Below, piece after piece: positions 35,377-44,117 of a stretch of 64,000 nt of DNA. Every line of letters begins with the position of its first letter. Positions within the stretch are counted from its first letter, which is position 1. The position numbers were made by a program, and so were the translations under genes. The notes under the pieces are model-generated. The model worked only from the letters and a program-made list of their open reading frames with translations, was not told where the DNA came from and did no database searches. The DNA is from Lewinellaceae bacterium (GTDB lineage Bacteria; Bacteroidota; Bacteroidia; Chitinophagales; Saprospiraceae), in contig JACJXZ010000003.1 of NCBI GenBank assembly GCA_020636375.1, positions 620,001 to 684,000 on the forward strand, read 5' to 3'.

Positions 35377-36474
35377 ATGGAAGCAGTTGCGAATACCGCC
35401 CTCCCGAAAGAAAGCAGCCGCGCCGGCGGCTACCCCTCTGTGGTAAAGGCCTGGCTGGTGGCCGGCCTGTTCATGATCTTCATGCAGGTCGTAATCGGCG
35501 GCATTACCCGCCTTACCGGTTCTGGCCTGTCTATTACCAAATGGGAGATTGTGACCGGTACGCTGCCGCCGCTCAGTGCCCGGCAGTGGGAGGCGGAATT
35601 CGAGTTGTACCAGGCCACCCCGCAGTATGCCAAGATCAATCAGGGGATGACGATGGGCGAGTTCAAGTTCATCTACTTCTGGGAGTACATCCACCGCCTG
35701 TGGGCCCGGCTGATGGGGTTCGTCTTTATCATCCCTCTCGCGTATTTCTGGGCAAGGGGAATGGTGGATAAGCCGCTTCTGAGGCGGCTGGGCGTCGTTT
35801 TCCTGTTGGCCGCCCTGGTGGCCTCCTTCGGCTGGATCATGGTGGCCAGCGGCCTGATAGAGCGCCCCTGGGTCAATGCTTACAAGCTCACCATGCACCT
35901 TTCGCTGGCGCTTATCCTGTTCAGTTACCTGTTGTGGACGACGTTTAAGGCTTTCCGGCCCGAGCGCCCGGTTTTACACAGCCGTTTGTTGAAAAACGCC
36001 GCTCTGGCCATTACCGGGCTGATCGCCGTGCAGATCGTACTGGGGGGGATCATGGCGGGCACCAAGGCGGGCTTGTTCTATCCCACCTGGCCGGATATGA
36101 ACGGCGAGGCCGTCCCCGGAGTCCTCCTTGCCTTCGGCAACTGGGCTGTTGAAAACTTTGTGGATTACGACTCCTCCCTCTTCCTGCCCGCCCTGGTGCA
36201 GTTCTTGCACAGAGGTATGGCTTATGTATTGACAATCATTATTTTATGGTTCTTTTTCAAGACCGTTAAGTCCAATCCCGCGCCGGCTTTACGGACGGGT
36301 TTATACCTGTTGATAAGTGTGTTGGTAATTCAGATGGTCCTGGGTATCCTTACCGTTGTCAATTCCGTTGGAGCGATTCCGGTGAGTTATGGCGTTTTTC
36401 ATCAGGCCGTCGCCCTACTGTTGTTGACCGCCATTTTATTTGTGGATTTTCAACTGGGGAAAGCGAGAAATTAA
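35377..36474 (+). CDS. ctaA: Heme A synthase (COX15/CtaA family)
   Basis: A 365-residue inner-membrane protein with eight predicted helices that oxidises heme O to heme A for cytochrome oxidase. The four heme-ligand histidines are in E-Y-I-H-R-L, T-M-H-L, Q-F-L-H-R-G and V-F-H-Q. The loop I-T-R-L-T-G-S-G-L-S is the family signature. The sequence is of the COX15-like type. No other oxidase gene is adjacent. Confidence 0.93.
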   Translation: MEAVANTALPKESSRAGGYPSVVKAWLVAGLFMIFMQVVIGGITRLTGSGLSITKWEIVTGTLPPLSARQWEAEFELYQATPQYAKINQGMTMGEFKFIYFWEYIHRLWARLMGFVFIIPLAYFWARGMVDKPLLRRLGVVFLLAALVASFGWIMVASGLIERPWVNAYKLTMHLSLALILFSYLLWTTFKAFRPERPVLHSRLLKNAALAITGLIAVQIVLGGIMAGTKAGLFYPTWPDMNGEAVPGVLLAFGNWAVENFVDYDSSLFLPALVQFLHRGMAYVLTIIILWFFFKTVKSNPAPALRTGLYLLISVLVIQMVLGILTVVNSVGAIPVSYGVFHQAVALLLLTAILFVDFQLGKARN

Positions 36475-36478
36475 CAGG

Positions 36479-36499
36479 TGTGGAAAACTATGTGGAAAA
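36479..36499 (-). promoter_or_regulatory. Two exact DnaA-box matches, 12 bases apart
   Basis: TGTGGAAAA at 36479-36487 and again at 36491-36499, i.e. TTTTCCACA twice on the minus strand, starting five bases after the ctaA stop. They may be an outlying part of the origin candidate on the other side of ctaA. Confidence 0.5.
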
Positions 36500-36658
36500 G
36501 TAGGATATGAGAAAAAACACAAGGAGGGAGACACCTTCTACCGCCTGCGTGACGACGGCGAGCCGGGCGAAGAGGTTGGCTTTGAGCGGGACGCTGAGGG
36601 GAATGTGGTGCGCATGTGGCGGCACAGCAGCTTTATGGATAGGATGGGGCAGGATTAA
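36500..36658 (+). pseudogene. Remnant resembling a serine hydrolase C-terminal tail
   Basis: An open frame of about 50 codons reads F-Y-R-L-R-D-D-G-E-P-G-E-E-V, then F-E-R-D-A-E-G-N-V-V-R-M. This is the style of the C-terminal domain of beta-lactamase-like serine hydrolases. There is no start or catalytic part upstream, because ctaA ends immediately before. It is best read as the leftover 3' end of a lost gene. Confidence 0.45.
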
Positions 36659-36755
36659 CAGGATATTTTCTTCGGCTCATGCTGTACCTTTTTTGGGTTT
36701 TTGCATTAGGTAGGTAAATCCAAAATTTACTAATCCCTTCAAACACCCATCAGTT

Positions 36756-38597
36756 ATGAAATGGCATACACTGAGCCTGCTTTTTATTGCCTGTATCTTT
36801 CAAAACAGCTTTGCCCAGACGTGGAGATACGCCACCGGGATCGTGGTGGACGCGGAATACGGCGATCCCATATCCGGCGCGCACGTGCTGGTTCAGCACA
36901 GCAACGAAGGCGTGGTTACGGACAGTAATGGCTTTTTTACCCTAGAATTATACGCAGGAGAAGATACGCTGGTGGTACGGCATCCCGGTTTTGCCACACA
37001 ACAGGCGTCTGTAAGGCCGGACACCATGCGCATCGAACTGGTTTACGAAATGGGGCTGGATACCGTCGCCGTGGTAACGCCAGAAACTTATGAAGAGACG
37101 TATCAGATCGTACGGAACGAGCGCTCATTTGGCCGGACGCCCCACAGGATCCAAAAAACCCGGGAGGATAACTGGAACACCGAAGACTACAGCCCCATCG
37201 AAGAGAACGGCGAGCGCGACGTGCTGAGCAGCCCCCTGTCCACCTTTTCCATCGATGTGGACCGGGCTTCCTACAGCAATGTAAGGCGGTTCCTGAATGA
37301 GGGGCAGCTGCCACCTAGAGACGCCGTGCGGGTGGAGGAAATGATCAATTATTTTTCTTACCAATATCCACTGCCGGAGCGGGACGGACCGCCCTTCAGC
37401 GTGTATACCGAACTGGCGGATTGCCCCTGGAACGAGAACCGTAAACTGCTGCACATCGGGCTTCAGGGCAAGATAATATCCCGGGAAGAGCTGACACCCA
37501 GCAACCTCGTTTTCCTGATGGACGTCTCCGGCTCGATGAGCGCACAGAACAAGCTGCCGCTGGCGAAGCAGGCCATGCGGTTGCTGGTGGAACAGCTGCG
37601 GCCGGAAGACCGGGTGGCCATCGTGGTGTACGCCGGGGCCGCCGGGCTGGTGCTCCCTTCTACCCCGGGTACGGACAAGCAGGCCATCCTACAGGCGATT
37701 GACAGGATGGAAGCCGGCGGCTCTACGGCGGGCGGCGCCGGCATACAACTGGCCTATCAGACAGCCCGGGAATATTTTATCGAAGGCGGCAACAACCGGG
37801 TGATCCTGACGACCGACGGCGATTTCAATGTGGGCGTTTCCAGTGACGGCGGACTCACGCAACTCATCGAGGAAAAGCGAAAGACGGGTATTTTCCTCTC
37901 GGTCCTGGGCTTCGGCATGGGCAACTACAAGGACAATAAGCTGGAACTGCTTGCCGACAAGGGCAATGGCAACTACGCCTACATTGATAACCTGGAAGAA
38001 GCGAAAAAAGTGTTTGTGGAGGAACTGCCCGGCACGCTGTACACCATCGCCAAAGATGTGAAGATACAACTGGAGTTCAACCCCGGCCTGGTGCGCACCT
38101 ACCGCCTCGTGGGCTACGAGAACCGGCTGCTCAACACCGAGGACTTCGCCGATGACGCGAAGGACGCCGGCGAAATCGGCGCCGGCCATACCGTGACGGC
38201 ACTGTACGAGCTGGAAATGGCGCCGGTGCAGCCAGCCCAGGCTTCCCTTCGCTACCAGCAACCTGGTCTGACTAAAGTGGCCCGCAAAGGTCAGGAACTG
38301 GGTTTTCTGCAGTTGCGCTACAAGCTGCCGGAGGAGGAGGATAGCCAATTGCTTTCGGTTGCGATAGAAAACCGCCTAAACCGCTTTGCCAAAGCAACCA
38401 ATGATTTTCAGTTTGCCGCTGCTGTGGCGGCCTTTGGCATGCTGCTCCGCGAATCTCCATTTAATAAGCAATTGGGCTTCCCGGAGATTCGCCGGCTGGC
38501 CAAGGAGGCTATCCGCGGTGACCCGAATGGGTACAGAAAGGAATTTCTGGAGTTGGTGGAGAGAGCGGAAAGGCTTGCTGGGACGTCAGTGGATTAA
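36756..38597 (+). CDS. VWA protein of the YfbK type with N-terminal CarboxypepD_reg domain
   Basis: A 613-residue exported protein. Signal peptide ends near residue 20 (S-F-A-Q). A carboxypeptidase-regulatory-like domain covers about 25-100. The YfbK-type N-terminal domain (S-T-F-S-I-D-V-D-R-A-S-Y) follows near 160-245, then a von Willebrand A domain with intact MIDAS D-V-S-G-S-M-S near 255. The C-terminal DUF3520-like region covers about 430-600. YfbK homologues are annotated as Ca-activated chloride channel-like, but this activity is not shown. Role in the envelope unknown. Confidence 0.9.
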   Translation: MKWHTLSLLFIACIFQNSFAQTWRYATGIVVDAEYGDPISGAHVLVQHSNEGVVTDSNGFFTLELYAGEDTLVVRHPGFATQQASVRPDTMRIELVYEMGLDTVAVVTPETYEETYQIVRNERSFGRTPHRIQKTREDNWNTEDYSPIEENGERDVLSSPLSTFSIDVDRASYSNVRRFLNEGQLPPRDAVRVEEMINYFSYQYPLPERDGPPFSVYTELADCPWNENRKLLHIGLQGKIISREELTPSNLVFLMDVSGSMSAQNKLPLAKQAMRLLVEQLRPEDRVAIVVYAGAAGLVLPSTPGTDKQAILQAIDRMEAGGSTAGGAGIQLAYQTAREYFIEGGNNRVILTTDGDFNVGVSSDGGLTQLIEEKRKTGIFLSVLGFGMGNYKDNKLELLADKGNGNYAYIDNLEEAKKVFVEELPGTLYTIAKDVKIQLEFNPGLVRTYRLVGYENRLLNTEDFADDAKDAGEIGAGHTVTALYELEMAPVQPAQASLRYQQPGLTKVARKGQELGFLQLRYKLPEEEDSQLLSVAIENRLNRFAKATNDFQFAAAVAAFGMLLRESPFNKQLGFPEIRRLAKEAIRGDPNGYRKEFLELVERAERLAGTSVD

Positions 38598-38696
38598 CTC
38601 GTACGCCAATGGCACACGAGCATAGCTATCCCAGTTCAATGCCCTTTAGCCGATGCGTTCAACCATCCCACAACCAGCAATGCTATTGCACCGGCA

Positions 38697-38981
38697 TTAA
38701 TACTCCCGTGTACCGCGTACATCCAGGGAATACTGAGCAAAAGTAAACAACAAGGCTGCCGGAAAGAAAAACCGCAGCAGGCGCAGCGGAATGGGAATAA
38801 GCATACTACTTCCGGCTGCTACAGTCAGGGGAATCCACAGCAGCGGCGCCGAAATGAGGATAACCCGCACCCAATCGAGCGAAGTCAAAGACAAGGGCCA
38901 CAACCAACCAGCCGCTCCCCCCAACGCCAGCATGCCGAAGGTGATCGTCATTCGTAAGCCTTTGCTGCCGGTTATACTCAT
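38697..38981 (-). CDS. Small membrane protein, possibly truncated
   Basis: A 94-residue protein with about three hydrophobic segments and no family that I can assign firmly. It overlaps the DUF1990 gene by four bases (ATGA) and is surely co-translated. DUF1990 genes elsewhere neighbour YndJ-like membrane proteins, and this could be the N-terminal piece of one. In another frame just past the stop, a protein-like stretch of about 20 residues (I-N-A-G-A-I-A-L-L-V-V) hints at a frameshift. Confidence 0.6.
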   Translation of the reverse strand: MSITGSKGLRMTITFGMLALGGAAGWLWPLSLTSLDWVRVILISAPLLWIPLTVAAGSSMLIPIPLRLLRFFFPAALLFTFAQYSLDVRGTREY

Positions 38982-39568
38982 GGCCCCGTTTTTTGTAAAA
39001 ACTTCTTTATAGATTCAAATGAATCCTTTACAAAGCGCCGCTGAAAATGGCGGGCGAAAGGGTAACCTATCTTAGTTGCCAGGACCGCCGGGCGGGAAAA
39101 AGCCTTTATTCGGTACCATACTACCCCATACTCGTCCATCTCTATCCAAAAGCACTCTTCCCCTTGCTCCACGTGGCCAGGAAGGGTGCCGTAGGCAAAA
39201 CCAAAACGGTGCTTCTCGTCAAAGGTATAAACGATGCGGCAGGAATTCAGCCACCACAGGCCGAAGAGACGAAAAAGAACGACTACTACCTCCCCGTCTT
39301 CTACAGGGATCGGTCGTGGGAAAATGCGCGTCCAATCAGACGGGAACATGGCCCAGGACTTCAGGGCTGTTTTGGCATGTTTGAAGCAGGTTTCTCCATT
39401 CCCCAATATTATTTGATTAAGGTCGTGGTCGTAATCTGGAGGGCTGCCGATGCTGGCTGTCGCGCCGACGTGCTCTTCCTCATAGGAAAAGGGCTTATTA
39501 AGTTGAGCTTTCCAGTATCGCTCGAGAAATTCGGATTCCGGCATATTCCGGCTACAGGTTATCATCAT
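38978..39568 (-). CDS. DUF1990 family protein
   Basis: A 196-residue protein with the DUF1990 pattern: a central R-I-V-Y, the motif F-A-Y-G-T-L-P-G-H near residue 125, and a C-terminal A-F-S-R-P-A followed by a Q-R-R segment. Function unknown. Tandem ATG codons at 39568 and 39565 are possible starts, with a further one (M-P-E-S-E) at 39544. A near-match promoter box TACCTTCG lies about 20 bases upstream on the minus strand. Confidence 0.85.
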   Translation of the reverse strand: MMITCSRNMPESEFLERYWKAQLNKPFSYEEEHVGATASIGSPPDYDHDLNQIILGNGETCFKHAKTALKSWAMFPSDWTRIFPRPIPVEDGEVVVVLFRLFGLWWLNSCRIVYTFDEKHRFGFAYGTLPGHVEQGEECFWIEMDEYGVVWYRIKAFSRPAVLATKIGYPFARHFQRRFVKDSFESIKKFLQKTGP

Positions 39569-39685
39569 TTATTTTATGGGTGGAATACGAAGGTAAATTG
39601 TATTTTCATTTCTTTCAATAAAAAATGAAAGTTTTTTTTGCGAAAAACCTTTCTGTAATTAGCGGCGGGTTTTCTACCCCTTTAT

Positions 39686-40651
39686 TTACCCTACCTTATC
39701 CCATGCCATCTTGGCTGCCGCCAAATCCTCCAGCGCATGCCCCACTGATTTAAAAATAGTGATGGTATCCGGGCTTTGCCGCCCTGGCGCCTCCCTCCGG
39801 CACAGGCTGAACAGGTCGCCGGGAATGTTCTCCGGGCGGAGGATGCCGTTTTTTACAGGCGCTACGATATCGCCTGTTTCTTTCAGCGCCCCTTCCATAG
39901 TATCTACATAAACAGTAGCGCGGCGAATGGCCTCATCGTCGGCTTCCCGCATATTGGGTTTGTAGGATCCTACCAGGTCGACGTGCTGGCCGGGTTGCAG
40001 CCACTGGCCCAGGATCAGCGGGTTGGTACTCATGGTGGCGCAACTGATGATGTCGGCGGCGGCCATGGCGGAGGAGAGGTTGAGTACTGGGGTGCTGGCG
40101 TACTGGAGTGTTGAACTGACAGGGTGCTGAAGGCTTTGGAGCCCCGTGGCCAGTTTATCGGCTTTTTCAGTATTTCTCCCCCAAATCACTACCCTTTCAA
40201 TGGGCCGTACGGCAGCATGAGCCCGGATGAGGTAGGGTGCCAGCGCACCGGTTCCTATCATGAGCAAGGTTCGGCTATCCGGCCGGGAGAGGAAGGTGGA
40301 AGCCAGGGCGGAGGCGGCTGCCGTCCGCAGGTTGGTAAGTGCTTTGGCGTCCATTTGCAGGATGGGCGTTCCGGATTGCGTTTCGAAGAGCGTATAAATG
40401 CCCTGTATGGTCGGCAGGCCCTGCCACCGGTTGTGCGGGCTGGCGGCAACGAGCTTGACGCCGAAGTACTGCCCGTCGTCCCAGGCGGGCATCAACAGCA
40501 GGGTGCCCGGCTCCGCTTCGCCGGGAATGCGATAATCGTGGTGGTGGCGCAGCGGAACGTTGTAATTTTCAGCGAAAGCCCGCTGCAGGCCATCGATCAA
40601 TTCGGGAAAAGGGAGCAGCACTTCCAACTGGTCCGCATCGAGAAATTCCAT
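39686..40651 (-). CDS. Ornithine cyclodeaminase/mu-crystallin family protein
   Basis: A 321-residue NAD(P)-binding protein. The N-terminal dimerisation part has R-H-H-H-D-Y-R-I-P-G near residue 35. The Rossmann motif is I-G-T-G-A-L-A near residue 133, and G-S-Y-K-P-N-M-R-E near 228 is the family's substrate-side signature. Members include ornithine cyclodeaminase, ketimine reductases and alanine dehydrogenases, so the reaction is open. Residues around 175-195 are encoded by a repetitive CCAGTACGCCAGCACCCCAG tract, which looks like an in-frame insertion. Confidence 0.87.
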   Translation of the reverse strand: MEFLDADQLEVLLPFPELIDGLQRAFAENYNVPLRHHHDYRIPGEAEPGTLLLMPAWDDGQYFGVKLVAASPHNRWQGLPTIQGIYTLFETQSGTPILQMDAKALTNLRTAAASALASTFLSRPDSRTLLMIGTGALAPYLIRAHAAVRPIERVVIWGRNTEKADKLATGLQSLQHPVSSTLQYASTPVLNLSSAMAAADIISCATMSTNPLILGQWLQPGQHVDLVGSYKPNMREADDEAIRRATVYVDTMEGALKETGDIVAPVKNGILRPENIPGDLFSLCRREAPGRQSPDTITIFKSVGHALEDLAAAKMAWDKVG

Positions 40652-40689
40652 AGCTGATTTTTACCAACACACCAATGCACCAATACACC

Positions 40690-42114
40690 TCAATTATACT
40701 CCAGCCTGACCAGCTTCAGCCGGTTGCGCCGCTCGCTGGGGATGATCAGTTCGCTGGCGTTCACCTGCACGGCGTCCCGGAAGCGGAGCCGGAGCTTGAG
40801 GTTTTCCGTGCTCAGCAGGCTATTGCGTTCGGCTGCGCCGTTGCCTTTGAGGACATATTCGCTGACCGTATTTTCGTATTTTATTTCATCGTTGAACAGG
40901 AAGCGGAGGTTGCTCGGCGTTTTGAAGAGGAAATAAGAGGAGTATATGCCGTCGTCATCCTGGGAGTACTGTTTTTTGTGGAGGATGGTTTTCCAGTGGG
41001 TTTTTCCGTCGGGGTGGATGGAGACGACGAAAACCTCGTCGTAATAATAATCGATAGCAAACCGGCCGCTGACGTCGTAGAAGGTGCGGTTGACGCCGGC
41101 GGCCCGGCGCTCGAAAGTCCGGTTGCGCTCTCCGATGAGCAGGATGCCGCCATCGAGGCGCAGGACGATCTCCTGTATGCTTGCCTCAGGCAGGCCTTTG
41201 GTTTTGTCCGATTCTTTCCCCAACAGCGCGCTGATGAAATCCTCTTCAAACTCGGTAAAGGCGAGCAGGTGCTCTTCGTGGTTTTGAGGAGGTACGCTCA
41301 GATAAAAATAGCCGTCGGCCCGGCCCAGGTTCTTGTCCGAATAGAGGCCGGCGGCGATCAGCCGGTCGTTGAGGTGGTCGTAAGTGAAGTAGGCGTCATA
41401 GGTCAGCTTGTTCGGGATCGGGATGCTGTATTTGACGAGTTTCGACGATGTGCCGTAGTAGGTATGGATCTCGAAGAAGTGTTCTTCTCGTTTGGAGCGG
41501 AAATTGTTCTTTTCCAGGATAAGGGTCATATTCCCGTAATTGTCGACCAGCACTTCCCGGAAATTCTGGTAGTAATTGAAATCTTCCGGTTGCAGGATAG
41601 CCTTCCACTTGAGATGCAGGTTTTCCAGGTCGATGGAGTAAGCTTTGAACATTTCCTGTTTTTCGAGGAAGTAGATCAGCCCCTTGCTGCGGTCCTCCGA
41701 ACGGATGAACTCAAAGCCGGGATTGTAGAACAGGTAGCCCAGGTCGGCCAGGCTTACCGAGTCGAGCAGGTTGGCGCCCGGGCCGTATTTGTGAGCTTTG
41801 ATGATGGTATGCGATTTCGCCCGGAACTGGTAAACGATGGTAAAATCGGTTTTTCCGGCAACCAGGCCGATCACTTTGGGCTGGCGGGCGTCCAGTTCGA
41901 TCTCTTTGGACCAGGCCTCTTTCATCTGCGGGTTGAAGGCAACGACTTCGAAAGACGTTCCCTTGTCCCGGAAAACCAGGGTGTTGCCGCCCAGGTTCCC
42001 AATGAGGTCATAGGCGACGTCACTGCGCAGGATAATAGGCTCAGAGACCGTTATCTTCTGGGATGAGCCTAACAGCGGGATCAGGAGGAGAAAAAATATA
42101 TAAACGGATTTCAT
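40690..42114 (-). CDS. Unknown exported protein
   Basis: A 474-residue protein with a signal peptide (M-K-S-V-Y-I-F-F-L-L-L-I, cleavage near residue 19). The mature part is beta-rich with repeated Asp/Asn-Gly turns and aromatic residues, reminiscent of a beta-propeller, but no family was recognised. There are no membrane segments. It stands alone on the minus strand, 38 bases before the cyclodeaminase-like gene. Probably periplasmic or outer-membrane associated. Confidence 0.8.
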   Translation of the reverse strand: MKSVYIFFLLLIPLLGSSQKITVSEPIILRSDVAYDLIGNLGGNTLVFRDKGTSFEVVAFNPQMKEAWSKEIELDARQPKVIGLVAGKTDFTIVYQFRAKSHTIIKAHKYGPGANLLDSVSLADLGYLFYNPGFEFIRSEDRSKGLIYFLEKQEMFKAYSIDLENLHLKWKAILQPEDFNYYQNFREVLVDNYGNMTLILEKNNFRSKREEHFFEIHTYYGTSSKLVKYSIPIPNKLTYDAYFTYDHLNDRLIAAGLYSDKNLGRADGYFYLSVPPQNHEEHLLAFTEFEEDFISALLGKESDKTKGLPEASIQEIVLRLDGGILLIGERNRTFERRAAGVNRTFYDVSGRFAIDYYYDEVFVVSIHPDGKTHWKTILHKKQYSQDDDGIYSSYFLFKTPSNLRFLFNDEIKYENTVSEYVLKGNGAAERNSLLSTENLKLRLRFRDAVQVNASELIIPSERRNRLKLVRLEYN

Positions 42115-42272
42115 AGCTCAGGACAATTTTCAGGTAGAAAGGCGCATACCTGTTAATGGTTTACAATAAAAATAATCATTTCGTTGATTATGTTCGAATG
42201 GATGTTTGTCTTATTACGAATTCCCGACACAATTATTTTGACCACTGTGCTATGGCCATTGGCATTGCTTGT

Positions 42273-42280
42273 TAAATTTG
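42273..42280 (+). promoter_or_regulatory. -7 promoter box
   Basis: TAAATTTG, exact TAnnTTTG, 33 bases before the ATG of the hydrolase gene at 42313. No good -33 element at the usual distance. Confidence 0.45.
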
Positions 42281-42312
42281 GAGCTGCCTTGGCAGCGAAT
42301 TGAATAACCAGT

Positions 42313-43134
42313 ATGGATACTGCCCTTTACATTTTCATCAGCGTACTTTCTTTTTACGGATTATTGTTGTTAGCGGTCTTTTTGTTTCAGGAGCGTTTTG
42401 TATTCCAACCTTTCCGCTTACCCCGGAGCCACTGTTTTTTTTTCAATGCCAGGGGGTGGGAAGAGCGCTGGCTGGAGAGCGAAGACGGCGTGCGCCTGAA
42501 CGCGCTGCTTTTCCGGACTCCGGCGGGGAAAAAAAGGAAGGGGGTCGTCCTGTACCTGCATGGCAATCAGGGCAACCTGCAGCGCTGGGCGAAGCACCAG
42601 GGCGCCTTTACCCGCCTGGGATACGATTTTTTTGCCATCGACTACCGGGGTTATGGCAAAAGCAGCGGCCGGCCTTCCGAACAGGGGTTGTACGCCGACG
42701 GAGAGGCGGCCTACCGGTGGCTGCTGGATCATTACCCGGAAAGGGAGATCGTCCTCTACGGCCGTTCGCTGGGCTCGGGCATCGCTTCCTGGCTGGCTGC
42801 CCGGCGCCGGCCGCGGCTCGTCATTTTGGAAACCCCTTTCGACAATATGCCCAACGTCGTGCGGGCCCTTTCCCGCCTGCCCATGCCGGATGCTGTTTTT
42901 CGCCTTTCCTTCCCTAACGACCGCCACCTGAAGGAACTCAGCTGCCCGGCAGTCATCTTTGCCGGCACCCGCGACCGCATTGTGGAGTACCGCCTTTCCC
43001 AACGCCTGCGCCCGCTGCTGGAGCGGCCTGAGGATTTCATCACCATCGACGGCGCCGGCCACCGCAATCTGGATACTTTCCCCAAATACCACTATCAGCT
43101 GGAACAGGTGCTTTCCCGGGGGGATGGGCGGTAG
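42313..43134 (+). CDS. Membrane-anchored alpha/beta hydrolase (BEM46/ABHD13-like)
   Basis: A 273-residue protein with an N-terminal membrane helix (residues 4-25) and a hydrolase domain. Motifs: Y-L-H-G-N-Q-G near residue 80, nucleophile elbow G-R-S-L-G-S-G near 150, acid in G-T-R-D-R near 218 and His in G-A-G-H-R-N near 245. This fits the BEM46/ABHD13 group of unknown substrate. The upstream -7 box at 42273 supports the start. Confidence 0.87.
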   Translation: MDTALYIFISVLSFYGLLLLAVFLFQERFVFQPFRLPRSHCFFFNARGWEERWLESEDGVRLNALLFRTPAGKKRKGVVLYLHGNQGNLQRWAKHQGAFTRLGYDFFAIDYRGYGKSSGRPSEQGLYADGEAAYRWLLDHYPEREIVLYGRSLGSGIASWLAARRRPRLVILETPFDNMPNVVRALSRLPMPDAVFRLSFPNDRHLKELSCPAVIFAGTRDRIVEYRLSQRLRPLLERPEDFITIDGAGHRNLDTFPKYHYQLEQVLSRGDGR

Positions 43135-43170
43135 CTGGTTGTTGGTTATTTACGTAATCCTCCTTCTCCG

Positions 43171-43278
43171 TCCCACCCGGATAGTGGGTTAAATCCGCTG
43201 ATCTATCCAGCGGGCCTGGAGGTCCGCTCTCCATTTGAGCAGGAAATTCAACGGATTTAACCCGCCACCTCCCACCCG
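43171..43278. repeat. Inverted-repeat element GGGTTAAATCCG
   Basis: GGGTTAAATCCG (43186-43197) pairs perfectly with CGGATTTAACCC (43252-43263), about 55 bases apart. Outside them TCCCACCCG occurs on both sides (43171 and near 43270) as a direct repeat. No coding capacity. The trmB promoter begins about 80 bases further on. Confidence 0.6.
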
Positions 43279-43356
43279 TGGCAATAACCAGATAAACTCT
43301 ACAAAAAACAAAGCCCCTTTCCCTTCGACATTTCCAAAATCAAGAGCAAAAAACCG

Positions 43357-43364
43357 TATATTTG
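43357..43364 (+). promoter_or_regulatory. -7 promoter box of trmB
   Basis: TATATTTG, exact TAnnTTTG. The transcript start would fall only a few bases before the ATG at 43375, so the message is nearly leaderless. Confidence 0.55.
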
Positions 43365-43374
43365 TCTCCCGATC

Positions 43375-44070
43375 ATGAGCAAGAGAAACAAACTTCAGAA
43401 ATTTACCGAGCTTCTCACGTTCCCTAATGTATACGAGAATTTCAATCCGATGGAGCCCCAGCTTCACGGCCTCAACGGAGTAGAGGTACAACTGAGAGGA
43501 GAATGGGCGTCCAAACATTTTGGCAACGAAAAGCCCATAACACTGGAGCTGGCCTGCGGCCGGGGCGAATATTCCCTGGGCCTGGCCAGGCAGAACCCCC
43601 ACCGCAATTTCATCGGCGTGGATATAAAAGGCGCCCGGATCTGGAAAGGCGCCCGGATCGCTTTGGAGGAAGGCCTGCGCAATGCCGCTTTCCTTCGCAT
43701 CCGCATCGAACGGATCGCCAATTTCTTCGGGCCGGGCGAAATCAGCGAGATTTGGATCACCTTCCCTGACCCCTTCCTGCGCAATAGCAAGGCCAACCGG
43801 CGGCTCACCGCCCCCCGGTTCCTGGACGAATACAGGAAAGTGCTTGAGCCTGGCGGCCTCATCCACCTCAAAACCGATGAACCGCAGCTGTATGACTTCA
43901 CCCTGAGAACGCTGGAAGAATACCCCGGTGCCGAGATTCTTTACCAGGATGAAGACATCTATGCCAAACCCCTGCCAATGCCGGAGCTGGAGTTGAAGAC
44001 GTATTATGAAAAGATGCACCTGGAGGAGGGGAAGAAGATCAAGTATGTCCGGTTTCGCCTCAACGTTTAA
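43375..44070 (+). CDS. trmB: tRNA (guanine-46-N7)-methyltransferase
   Basis: A 231-residue TrmB. SAM-binding motif L-E-L-A-C-G-R-G-E-Y near residue 60 and the catalytic I-T-F-P-D-P-F near residue 128, close to the family's F-P-D-P-W pattern but with Phe. It forms 7-methylguanosine at position 46 of tRNAs. Slightly longer at the N-terminus than the E. coli core. Confidence 0.94.
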   Translation: MSKRNKLQKFTELLTFPNVYENFNPMEPQLHGLNGVEVQLRGEWASKHFGNEKPITLELACGRGEYSLGLARQNPHRNFIGVDIKGARIWKGARIALEEGLRNAAFLRIRIERIANFFGPGEISEIWITFPDPFLRNSKANRRLTAPRFLDEYRKVLEPGGLIHLKTDEPQLYDFTLRTLEEYPGAEILYQDEDIYAKPLPMPELELKTYYEKMHLEEGKKIKYVRFRLNV

Positions 44071-44117
44071 GGGCGGCTGCCTTATGGTTTTGTCCGGTTT
44101 ATTTAAAATGATGAGAA

